In this document: positions 1-8,150 of the stretch, in pieces
Layout: every line of letters begins with the position of its first letter
Numbering within the stretch: position 1 is the first letter of the stretch
Assembly: GCA_025201865.1 (NCBI GenBank)
Contig: MU602683.1
Location: forward strand, 1 to 61,830
DNA from: Ramicandelaber brevisporus
Taxonomy: Eukaryota > Kickxellomycota > Ramicandelaberales > Ramicandelaberaceae
Direction of reading: 5' to 3'
DNA: 61,830 nt
Position numbers and translations under genes: made by a program
The notes under the pieces: generated by a model
The model's input: only the letters and a program-made list of their open reading frames with translations
Told to the model about the DNA's origin: nothing
The model's database searches: none

Positions 1-431
1 AAGAAAACGTGTGCTGTTGAGTGACTGGCTCCATCCTCTTCACTCCCCCTCTCCTCCACATGCGTGTGCCAGCATCTCCTTTGCATTTGGCAGTCAGCAT
101 GGTATGCATGCAAATCTGCCATCTCCTTTCCATCTGCATCTCGCGTTTGTCTGCATCGAACTGACCTCAGCACTCATCTGCCTCAATGTATACTCATGTT
201 TTTTTTTTTACTGTTACTTGTCGATCGGCCACTCCAGTCATGATTCCGTAATTCTCATGGTACCAGTTCCGAAGCTTTGACAGTGTCTTTCATGGTCTGG
301 GTTCTCTGTGTCCATGGGCGAGACCGACTGGCTGGTCTTTTCCTCTTTTCTCGCTATTCAACTTTACTTTCTCACACTCACACTCGCACACACTTGTCAG
401 CCCCAAAGAACTTGTACACCTTCTCTTCTGT
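1..431. other. Upstream region of the first gene
   Basis: No supportable gene. The last ~130 bases before the start codon at 432 are pyrimidine-rich on the plus strand (runs of ctttc, ctcac), the same asymmetry seen upstream of other genes here. The promoter and leader of the kinase gene presumably lie in this stretch. The short open frames have low-complexity translations. Confidence 0.5.
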
Positions 432-1847
432 ATGCAGCGTCAGCTACTCTTGACCTCGCGATCAAGGCTTCCGCGGCCGTGTCTTCTAGCGCAGCGGGCC
501 TCGAGCAATCTCAGCTCCATACCTCCCTTTCTTGGAGAGGTGACCTCTCTACCGCACATCTCCGTCGAAACTACCTCGTCAACAACAGCGGCAGCAAGAG
601 CCAGCCACTCCGCAAGCTCTAGCCCAGCACTCTCTTCCAGTCGACGCAGCAGCAACGGCAACAGCAAACCCGGCGACTTTTACGACAGCAATGTTGCCCA
701 GTTTGCCAAGCTCCCCATTCGACCCGTCACTCTCCAACAGCTCATGTGCTACGGCCATCCGCCATTGACTCTCGAAAAGATTATCGCTTCAGCAGAGTAC
801 TCTCGCAGTGAATTGCCTGTCCGTATGGCAAAGCTCGTCATCCAAAGCTTCCAAAAGCTCCCATTCATTGTCGGCACAAATCCTCACATCAACTCTGTAT
901 ACAAATTGTACGTGGCAGCGTTTGAACGATTGCGCGATTTCCCTCCGATTGAAACACTGGAGCAAAGCGATGAGTTTACAAAGCGGCTGCACGAGCATAT
1001 TCAATCGCTCACTGGAATCATTCCCAAAATCGCGCAGGGCTTCTTGGAGTGCAAGCGCTATTTATCGGCCAGAGAATCGCAAATGTTTTTGGACGATGTT
1101 ATTCATTCTCGTATCGGATTGCGTTTAATCGCTGAGCAACACGTCGCTCTCCATAATGATTACTTGGCTGCTCTCAAAATGAAGGACTCAAACTCTAGCT
1201 CACCCTCTGGAGACTATATTGGAATCATCGATACGAAGCTTAGTCCGGCTAACTTTACAGAGAAGTGTGCAAGGTTTGTTCAAACGATTTGTGAAGCAAA
1301 CTATGGAATTGCCCCAGTGTTTAGGATTAGCGGCCATCTCGATTCAACCTTCCAGTATATTCCAGTGCACTTGCAGTACATTTTGGAGGAGGCTTTGAAG
1401 AATGCATACAGAGCCACTGTCGAGCATAGCCAGAAACGCGGTCATACAACATTGCCACCAATCGAGATCACAGTTGGATGCGATCACGAGGAAGTTGGCA
1501 TTCGGATCCGCGATATGGGCGGAGGTGTGCGTGCCCGAGATTTGCCTCACATTTTTGACTATTCTTTCACCACCGTCAAGCATGCAGTCAGCGACTCTGA
1601 CTCTTATTCAACGAGCGTTGGTGGCGGTGGCGGCGGCGGCGGCATCTTTTTAGCGCAGTCGCAGATGGATATGCAATCAGGCATTGGTGGCCCGATGGCT
1701 GGTCTTGGATTTGGCTTACCAATGGCACGCGTGTATTGCAGGTATTTTGGCGGTGATTTGAAACTTGTGTCAATGGAGGGACTTGGCTGTGACTTGTTTA
1801 TTAAGCTGCCGAGCTTGTCGAGAGAATCAGAGGCTATTGAAATCTAA
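432..1847 (+). CDS. Mitochondrial PDK/BCKDK-family protein kinase
   Basis: 471 aa. The family phosphorylates the E1 subunit of mitochondrial 2-oxoacid dehydrogenases (pyruvate or branched-chain) and inactivates it. Visible: an Arg/Ser-rich, acid-free N-terminus (about residues 1-40) typical of a mitochondrial presequence; the helical N-domain; then a GHKL ATPase domain with N-box EEALKNAYRATVE (~318-330), G1 box DMGGGV (~361) and G2 box GLGFGLPMAR (~423). FDYSFTT after the G1 box and the tail GLGCDLFIKLP read closer to BCKDK or yeast Pkp2 than to animal PDKs, but the substrate is not settled. An eight-glycine run (~397-404) sits in the ATP lid, so the lid is longer than usual. The ATG at 432 is the first in frame and gives a complete presequence. 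No intron is needed. Confidence 0.9.
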   Translation: MQRQLLLTSRSRLPRPCLLAQRASSNLSSIPPFLGEVTSLPHISVETTSSTTAAARASHSASSSPALSSSRRSSNGNSKPGDFYDSNVAQFAKLPIRPVTLQQLMCYGHPPLTLEKIIASAEYSRSELPVRMAKLVIQSFQKLPFIVGTNPHINSVYKLYVAAFERLRDFPPIETLEQSDEFTKRLHEHIQSLTGIIPKIAQGFLECKRYLSARESQMFLDDVIHSRIGLRLIAEQHVALHNDYLAALKMKDSNSSSPSGDYIGIIDTKLSPANFTEKCARFVQTICEANYGIAPVFRISGHLDSTFQYIPVHLQYILEEALKNAYRATVEHSQKRGHTTLPPIEITVGCDHEEVGIRIRDMGGGVRARDLPHIFDYSFTTVKHAVSDSDSYSTSVGGGGGGGGIFLAQSQMDMQSGIGGPMAGLGFGLPMARVYCRYFGGDLKLVSMEGLGCDLFIKLPSLSRESEAIEI

Positions 1848-1892
1848 ATCTTACTTAAATAAAGTACACTCACGTTACATCTTTTCAATGTC

Positions 1893-1893
<1 letters not shown>

Positions 1894-1938
<45 letters not shown>
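1894..1938 (+). repeat. (CAA)n microsatellite in the 3' region
   Basis: About 15 uninterrupted CAA units, starting about 45 bases after the kinase stop codon, probably in its 3'UTR. The same unit occurs at 3601-3631. Confidence 0.9.
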
Positions 1939-1939
<1 letters not shown>

Positions 1940-2310
1940 TTTGTATTCACATCGTAATTGACCATTAAAGTGAACTTAGAACTGTGAGAAACACTTGTAG
2001 CGACTGTGTGTATAATCCGCAGCAATTAGTGAGCACTCTAAATACACTACATCTGGCCGCCTCGCATGCACAGCCTCGCACTACGGTGGATGCGAGAGAT
2101 CGTGAACAATGTGCACGTGTGCGAGTATCATGAGTTACTTCGGAGCACGGCCCTTTTTTGCATGGCTCCTCGCGAAGGTATAAATGGGAGGCAAGTCACC
2201 TTCCCAAGTGAGGTGCTCATGATTCTTTTTTTTACTTCATTCCATTCCTCATAACTTTTTTTCCACGCATACATTCTCTCCCTTTCTTACGAAGCAAAGC
2301 AGACATTATC
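1939..2310. other. Intergenic region, promoter of the first orphan gene
   Basis: No gene seen. It holds the kinase 3' end and the promoter of the gene at 2311, including the TATA-like element listed separately. A T-rich and C/T-rich stretch (about 2225-2290) directly precedes the start codon. Confidence 0.6.
2179..2190 (+). promoter_or_regulatory. TATA-like element TATAAATGGGAG
   Basis: Consensus-like TATA box 132 bases before the ATG at 2311. Nearly the same 12-mer (GATAAATGGGAG) sits 170 bases before the ATG of the next gene, which supports a shared promoter and a tandem duplication. Confidence 0.55.
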
Positions 2311-3234
2311 ATGGGGTTCGATAGCCCAAGTTCGATAACTATAACAAGCACACAGATTGACCTAGGCTCTAACATTCCGTCGCTCATAGTCAACGGTGCC
2401 CTCAGCAATGGAGCTCAGTTTGCAATAAAGTTTGACGACCACAGTAGAGCCAGAATTGGGTCCAAGCTGCCGATGGGAATGAAAAACAGGTCACAATATA
2501 GCTACTTTGAAGATGAATCACAAGTAGCCAGAGAGTCTATATGTGTAAAACTCAAGATGGATGTTGCTGCAGATGGGGAAATCCTCAAACTGCGATTCTA
2601 TAGAGCATATCTTGGGTTTATTAACATGGGCACTGTGGTCAAGATGGTGCTCTACAATAGAGACTATAAACGCGGTTGCAAAAGGTACACATTTACCGGG
2701 CAGCTATTTTTCGGCAAACCTAATTCCAGGACACCTGGTGTTTTTAGCCAGGATTCGTCATTTTATGGATCAAGAATGTCTGGTGTTTTTAGTCAAGATT
2801 CATCATTTTATGAACCTGCATCGATGGAATCTACAGGTGTGCCATACTACTCTATGCCTCTTCAGCCGCAAAGCTTCAGGCTTCCAGCATCAACTCATAC
2901 ACACTTCGACAACCAACACGATTCCGATATTCCTTCACATGCGGATTCTCGTGGTAGCGTATACCGTAGCTTTTCAAGGTCAACTTATCATTCGCTGGGA
3001 TATGGCAGTCATCGTCCTATACCACCTCGGACCGAGACAATCCGCAGAGCTCAAGCCCCACTACCCAAACCCAAGCAGTTCGTGTACTCCCCAGGCAATC
3101 TAAGTGGACAGGCTTACACACAGCCCCTTCGATCTAATTTTGGTGAGCATAGGTTCCCTCCGATTTTCTACCCCCACTCAGAAACCACCGTTGATAGCCA
3201 GTCAACCAGGTCTGGTTCCATACTAAACTTTTAA
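2311..3234 (+). CDS. Unrecognised protein, orphan paralogue A
   Basis: 307 aa, function unknown. Residues ~1-135 have the mixed hydrophobic pattern of a small beta-rich folded domain. The rest is a low-complexity Ser/Tyr/Arg/Pro tail. The tail contains a short internal tandem repeat, GVFSQDSSFY, at about residues 147-156 and 162-171. No signal peptide or membrane segment is seen. Residues ~62-135 align by eye with ~85-160 of the protein from 3657: both have Y-x-Y-x-E, then K-x-K-M or L-L-K-M, a G-x-I, a basic V/I-K-M/L-L segment and F-x-G-x-L. I infer a diverged tandem duplicate. The ATG at 2311 follows a TATA-like box and a pyrimidine-rich leader. Confidence 0.7.
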   Translation: MGFDSPSSITITSTQIDLGSNIPSLIVNGALSNGAQFAIKFDDHSRARIGSKLPMGMKNRSQYSYFEDESQVARESICVKLKMDVAADGEILKLRFYRAYLGFINMGTVVKMVLYNRDYKRGCKRYTFTGQLFFGKPNSRTPGVFSQDSSFYGSRMSGVFSQDSSFYEPASMESTGVPYYSMPLQPQSFRLPASTHTHFDNQHDSDIPSHADSRGSVYRSFSRSTYHSLGYGSHRPIPPRTETIRRAQAPLPKPKQFVYSPGNLSGQAYTQPLRSNFGEHRFPPIFYPHSETTVDSQSTRSGSILNF

Positions 3235-3486
3235 CTTTAGTGTATAATTTAAGACTTCTTTTGATTGGCAATACTTTGGTGTTTCGTATAAAGTCGGTGT
3301 GTGGAAAGAAACTCAACCACTGCACGCATGACATCGATGCAGTGATTGTATTTTCTCATCGATGCGTGTGTGCACGAATCCAATCACTCATGTGTACATC
3401 CGTGCGTGCAAGATGTGAGACAACACCATCATAACACTGATCGCGTGAACATAACCCCGTCTCGCGAGCGCACCAGCGAAACGGTG

Positions 3487-3498
3487 GATAAATGGGAG
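3487..3498 (+). promoter_or_regulatory. TATA-like element GATAAATGGGAG
   Basis: Differs at one base from the element at 2179-2190 and lies 170 bases before the ATG of paralogue B. Shared position and sequence suggest promoter homology between the two genes. Confidence 0.5.
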
Positions 3499-3600
3499 CG
3501 AGGGCAACATTTCTTCTCACCACTCGCTTCCTCCTCCTCCTTTGCCTCTCTCTTTTTGTTGCTACTCGATCACATCCTTCATTTCACATTCATCACCACT

Positions 3601-3631
<31 letters not shown>
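3601..3631 (+). repeat. (AAC)n microsatellite in the leader
   Basis: About ten AAC units in the presumed 5'UTR, 25 bases before the ATG at 3657. Confidence 0.9.
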
Positions 3632-3633
<2 letters not shown>

Positions 3634-3656
3634 CAACCAACTGGGAAATAAAAAGA

Positions 3657-4754
3657 ATGCCGCAATTTGATCAAAGCTCCAATAGTTACGGCGAAGAGGC
3701 CACTACCATTGAGGCCGAGGGAATGGACCTTTCAACATACAGAACAAGCATTTCTACGGAGGTTGGTTTCCTATGGCGAAAGAACACTTGTCTCGACCTG
3801 TCTCTAAGCTGCACCTTAGACAGCTATCGCTACAGAAGGCTTGAGTTTACAGGCAATCGCACCACTTTCAAACGATCAGAGCGTCTTAATCATCTGGTTG
3901 GTCTTGCTCGATACAACTACTACGAATGGTCGATTCCAAAGCACACAACACGGTGGAAAGTGTTGCTCAAAATGGCAGTAAACAAAATGGGGTATATTAC
4001 TATAGTGGATTTCAACTGGGTAACCAGCTCATCTGGACGGAAAATACGTAAGTTGCTTCATATTCGGCCGGAGAATAATGCTGACTTTGGAACTTATCAT
4101 AGATGGTATTGGTTTGAGGGGATTCTGACAGTGGACTCAAACGATAGTTATGCGAGGTATCATCAAACATTGTACGATATACCTCGCAGTAATTTGTCGA
4201 CAAGACATCAGCAGTCAGGCACATTGCGACAGCCAGCTGCAACAGTGCGATTTGAGAACCAATATCAATACGACAATCAAGCTTACGGAAATTATGGCAA
4301 TTATGAAAACGGTCCTCCTCATGCCACAGATTTGCTTGTCAATGGATATTACACGAATGCCAGCAATCCGTTTCAGGTTAGCAGACCAGCGTATCTGCGC
4401 CACAGAGAGACACGGTTCTCCTCGCAATTTGACGATGAGATGCTTGCCATGGAACGGATGAGTGATCCCGCGTATGTCGAAAGGTTCAGAGGAGCGGATG
4501 GTAAACTGCGAATTCCGTTTCCGTATTACAAATATGTTCCAATCAATCCGTCCCAGCCTCAGCCTCCACCAACACCGCCGCCGCCGCCACCACCACCGCT
4601 GTCACGGCAAACATTTTACATGCAGCCTGGAGCGGTAGCTGGGTATGGATACGAAAGCAACGATAACGATGACGTTGAAACGACCTACCTGACTGCATTT
4701 GGCACAGACTATTGGGACAATCGCGGCCGATCATCAAGAATGACAAACTATTAA
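3657..4754 (+). CDS. Unrecognised protein, orphan paralogue B
   Basis: 365 aa, function unknown. Residues ~25-160 form a Trp/Tyr-rich, probably beta-rich segment that aligns weakly with paralogue A (see 2311). Residues ~190-365 are low complexity: a Tyr/Asn-rich stretch with QAYGNYGNYENG, then a proline run near residues 302-315. The tail is rich in Tyr, Pro and Arg and looks disordered. There is no signal peptide or membrane helix. The ATG at 3657 is the first in frame after an AAC-repeat leader. The Pro-rich tail could bind SH3 or profilin-type partners, but nothing in the sequence proves it. Confidence 0.7.
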   Translation: MPQFDQSSNSYGEEATTIEAEGMDLSTYRTSISTEVGFLWRKNTCLDLSLSCTLDSYRYRRLEFTGNRTTFKRSERLNHLVGLARYNYYEWSIPKHTTRWKVLLKMAVNKMGYITIVDFNWVTSSSGRKIRKLLHIRPENNADFGTYHRWYWFEGILTVDSNDSYARYHQTLYDIPRSNLSTRHQQSGTLRQPAATVRFENQYQYDNQAYGNYGNYENGPPHATDLLVNGYYTNASNPFQVSRPAYLRHRETRFSSQFDDEMLAMERMSDPAYVERFRGADGKLRIPFPYYKYVPINPSQPQPPPTPPPPPPPPLSRQTFYMQPGAVAGYGYESNDNDDVETTYLTAFGTDYWDNRGRSSRMTNY

Positions 4755-5480
4755 ACGAGAAAAGGGTCAAAACAACCTGACGGTCAATCTGTTTAAATCC
4801 CAAATTTTTATTTCAAAAGACTGTATCATGAATGCAATCTGCAAAAACGATCGAAAATCGGTAATGGTTCGCGAATACAGCTATGTTGAACCGAGGCTGA
4901 GTATGCATGCTCACTTACACACACATACATGAATACTGACATGAAGATTCGGATCGGCTCTACAGCAGAATGTACCACTCCCGTATTACAATGTTTTTTT
5001 TTCTTTTTCCACACTAGTGTTGGGGAGGAGGAGTGTGAGTGTTGGATGGCCCGGATTCCGAGTGCCTGCCAATTAAAGAAGGCAGTGCGGCGAGCCATGA
5101 AGAGTCGCGGTCCTTTGCCACGTTTTTTTTTCTTCATTGTGGAATATGAAATGCGTGGGAATCTCTAGATGCGCTGATTCGCTGGTTTCTGATTTTGAAG
5201 AATCGGCAGTTTTGCTTGATGCGGGTAACTTTACCTCGTTCTGTGTTTTGTTGTTGCTGTTGTTTTTGTTGTTGCTGTTGTCTCTGGATTCTGTGCTCAG
5301 GGTTCGGTGAGACACCTGCAAACCTCACGCAACTGCCAAACAGATAGAACGTGCGTTCGAAACAATAATCCGCAGCCTGCATACATAAACACGGTCGGCA
5401 CGTTTCGCGTGCACAATTTTACTGGTTACACAACAGCACCATCATCTTTGCGTGGCACCAACTTTTCCCTATACACAGTG

Positions 5481-5546
5481 TCGCATACACTCGCATACAC
5501 CATACACTCGCATACACCATACACATACACATACACACGCCATACA
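5481..5546 (+). repeat. CATACAC-type minisatellite
   Basis: Imperfect tandem copies of cgcatacac and catacacatacac. Confidence 0.8.
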
Positions 5547-5749
5547 TCCAATTGATTCAGCCAGCTTCATTCTTTTTTTGACAAAGAGATCGAGGACGCA
5601 CAAATCCTCCTCCTCCTCTTCTTCTTTTACCACTCTTTTCTTTCGTCAAAAGAAAAAGAAGCGAGTCAGCTGCAACATTCGGCTGTTGACTGATAGACCT
5701 TTATCTGTAAGTTCATTGTCATTTAAGACATTCCAGTCAAAGACTTGCC

Positions 5750-5790
5750 TTCATTCATTCATTCATTCATTCGTTCGTTCATTCGTTCGT
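5750..5790 (+). repeat. (CATT)n/(CGTT)n microsatellite
   Basis: Run of ATTC units that changes to GTTC in its second half. Confidence 0.85.
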
Positions 5791-6219
5791 ATATTCTGTT
5801 TTTCATTTCTTTTTTCTTTTGTCGCGTCTCTTTTTTATTGTATTTTTTGAGTGTTGGCCTCCCGACATTGAGGATTTGTTGGATGCACTAACTTTTTTTT
5901 TTCTTCCACCCAACCCGTTGCCTTTTCTTTTCCTTTCCTTTCTTTTCCTTTCTTTCATGCTGCATCTTTCGCTGCTCAATAGTAATAATTACAAGTACAA
6001 CGTCACTGTCTCCATTTGTCGCGTGCGCTTCCTGAGTTGGGTTGCTCACTTCCAACACTTTCAATTCCGTTTCTCTCAACATACATTTGCAACTTCTCCG
6101 TTACATCTCTTTCTATCTGACACACTGGTAAGTACAGTATGACGTTTACTCTGTATAGAGGGGGAAAAAAGGAGTGACCTGCCAAGTCTCCGAGTTTTTT
6201 TTTGTTGTGACCACCATTA

Positions 6220-6266
6220 CACACAGCATGGCACACAGCATGGCACACAACACACAGCACACACAG
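6220..6266 (+). repeat. CACAGCATGG minisatellite
   Basis: Two full copies of acacagcatggc followed by degenerate cacacaacacacagcacac. Confidence 0.75.
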
Positions 6267-6637
6267 AGAGAAGCATCGGTCCTGGCTATATAGCTCTCTC
6301 TCTCGATAACATCGTATGCGCGTGCGCGCGTATTCGTTCGTATGTGGTACCGTTCTTTGGAATGCTGATCTCTCGTGTTATCAGTCACAACCCCTACCTG
6401 CCTCTACCTCCTCCTCTACCTCGCTCTCTCGTTCTCTATCTCGTTCTCTACCAATCTGCCATTCGAGCAGCCACCCTCTTCTCCATGCCCCCCTCTCCCT
6501 TACTCTCCATGTGCGCGCACACATACACAGCCTCACTGCTTCTTCTCATTGACAAACGCTTGGCAAGTTTTGTCAGGTGTATATTAAGTAGCCTCTAAAT
6601 TTACTTTTGGCTGTTCACAATCGGCACCGTCCTGACC

Positions 6638-6662
6638 GCTGCTGCTGCTGCTGCTGCTGCTG
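6638..6662 (+). repeat. (GCT)n microsatellite
   Basis: About eight GCT units in non-coding sequence. Confidence 0.85.
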
Positions 6663-7132
6663 TTGCTGCTACTGTGGTGTTCATCACCGGGAGGTTTGCT
6701 TACAAGCAGGCAACCAACTGGCAGGTCCCCGAGTGACAAACACTGAGCTGTTGTACTCTTTTATCATTGCCCCCTCCACCTCCACCAAAGGTGGTTGGTT
6801 GGTTGATTCATCCATCTTCACTCTTTCTCAAGTCGTGCACAAGCGTGTGTGTGTGTGGCTGTTCTCTCTTTCTACTTCCACTCTTCTTACTCTTCCTGCT
6901 CTTGCCACCGGTGCCGCTGCTTTTGCTGTTGCCCTGGACACGTGCCACCCCATCCTATCCCATCTCATCACATCAAATCTCCATTTGGATCTGCTTCCAG
7001 CCAGTGAGAAGATTAAGGCAAGCCCGAATTCAAGCAAGTCACGGAACGCCAAATATCCGGAACATTCAACCAGCAAAAACAACAACAACAACAAAAATTG
7101 AGCCCATTCCATCCACAACTTTGGAACAAACG

Positions 7133-7152
7133 CACACACACACACACACACG
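7133..7152 (+). repeat. (CA)n microsatellite
   Basis: Ten CA dinucleotides in non-coding sequence. Confidence 0.85.
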
Positions 7153-8150
7153 CACCAACACTCACACACAAAACATCAACCAGCCAATCTGCATTCAAAG
7201 AAAGACGATCATCCTTTCATTTTGCCAACTCACACCAAAAAAAACAAAGAACAAAAACACACGCTTGCTTGCTCGCCCGCTCATTCACTCATTCACTTGC
7301 CAACACACTTACACAGGGTGCTGCATTGTACTCACTGATACGCAAGACTGACGCGAACCCACACCACTGGACACAGTGACCTGACCGACTATCGTTTTTT
7401 TGGACTGACACACCCACTCTCTTCCACTATACTGTTAACTCTTCCTGCCTTTACAATCAGCTCAAGTGTTTCTCGACAGCAACTGAGACCAACCAACTAA
7501 CCAACCAACCAACCAATTGCAGCTATACTATACATTGCTCTTGTTTTTTTTTTAATTCTCCTTTCCATATTGTTCCTATCGCTCCTCTGCTTCTTTGCTT
7601 CTCCCCTTTCAGAATAACCTCCTTTCCCTCGCTTCGTTACTCCTGCCATCATTCGACCTCCATTCCTTTTTGCCTGCAGGCGCATAGACGGCAGGCTGGT
7701 CAACAGACGCAACTCCAGGAGCATCCACCATTGTTTACTCTCTCTTTCGGAAACTCGCACGCATACATTCACACAGCGCATCTACGGCTGACTATCTCGC
7801 ACCCACTTACTGTTGTTTACTACCCACGTCGCACGCCCCTATTACTATTGCTGTTGCTGTTGCTGTCGCCGTTGCTGTTGTTGTTGTTTTTCACTCTCTC
7901 ACACAAAAGCGAACGCGCACAGCCTCAACACTGTCGTCATTGTCGTTTTCCTTTCTCTTTCTCTTCCTTTCTTTTTTTTGCCCCTTCCTCCGTTACCGCT
8001 AGCACTGTTTACCGTGCTGTTGTTGTTGTTTGTTGCTGTTTGTTGTTGCTTGTAGTTGTTGTTGTCTGTTACCGTGGCCACCTTCCTGTTCTGTTCTATT
8101 CGCTTTTCTATTTGACTTTTTTGTTGCTGTGCTCACTTTCCGGCCGACCG

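Larger units (their letters stand above)
3235..3656. other. Intergenic region between the two orphan paralogues
   Basis: No gene seen. It holds the 3' end of paralogue A and the promoter of paralogue B: a TATA-like element at 3487, a C/T-rich leader (about 3510-3600) and an AAC microsatellite just before the start codon. Confidence 0.6.
4755..8150. other. Gene-poor 3.4 kb tract upstream of the phosphodiesterase
   Basis: No gene I can support. The plus strand is strongly pyrimidine-rich from about 5550 to 8130, with many homopolymer T runs and short repeats: a CATACA-type minisatellite (5481-5546), a CATT/CGTT run (5750-5790), CACAGCATGG repeats (6220-6266), GCT (6638-6662) and CA (7133-7152). 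Consensus donors GTAAGT occur at about 5707 and 6124. The tract could therefore hold a long, spliced 5'UTR of the gene starting at 8151. Open frames here translate to Leu/Ser/His-rich low complexity. Confidence 0.5.

Noticed and set aside
5481-6266. CRISPR-like spaced repeats
   Set aside because: Copies are adjacent or irregular microsatellites without equal spacers, in eukaryotic sequence.
7731-8150. In-frame N-terminal extension of the phosphodiesterase
   Set aside because: Opens with TTG, has no ATG before 8151, and its Leu/Val/Cys runs come from pyrimidine and GTT repeats.
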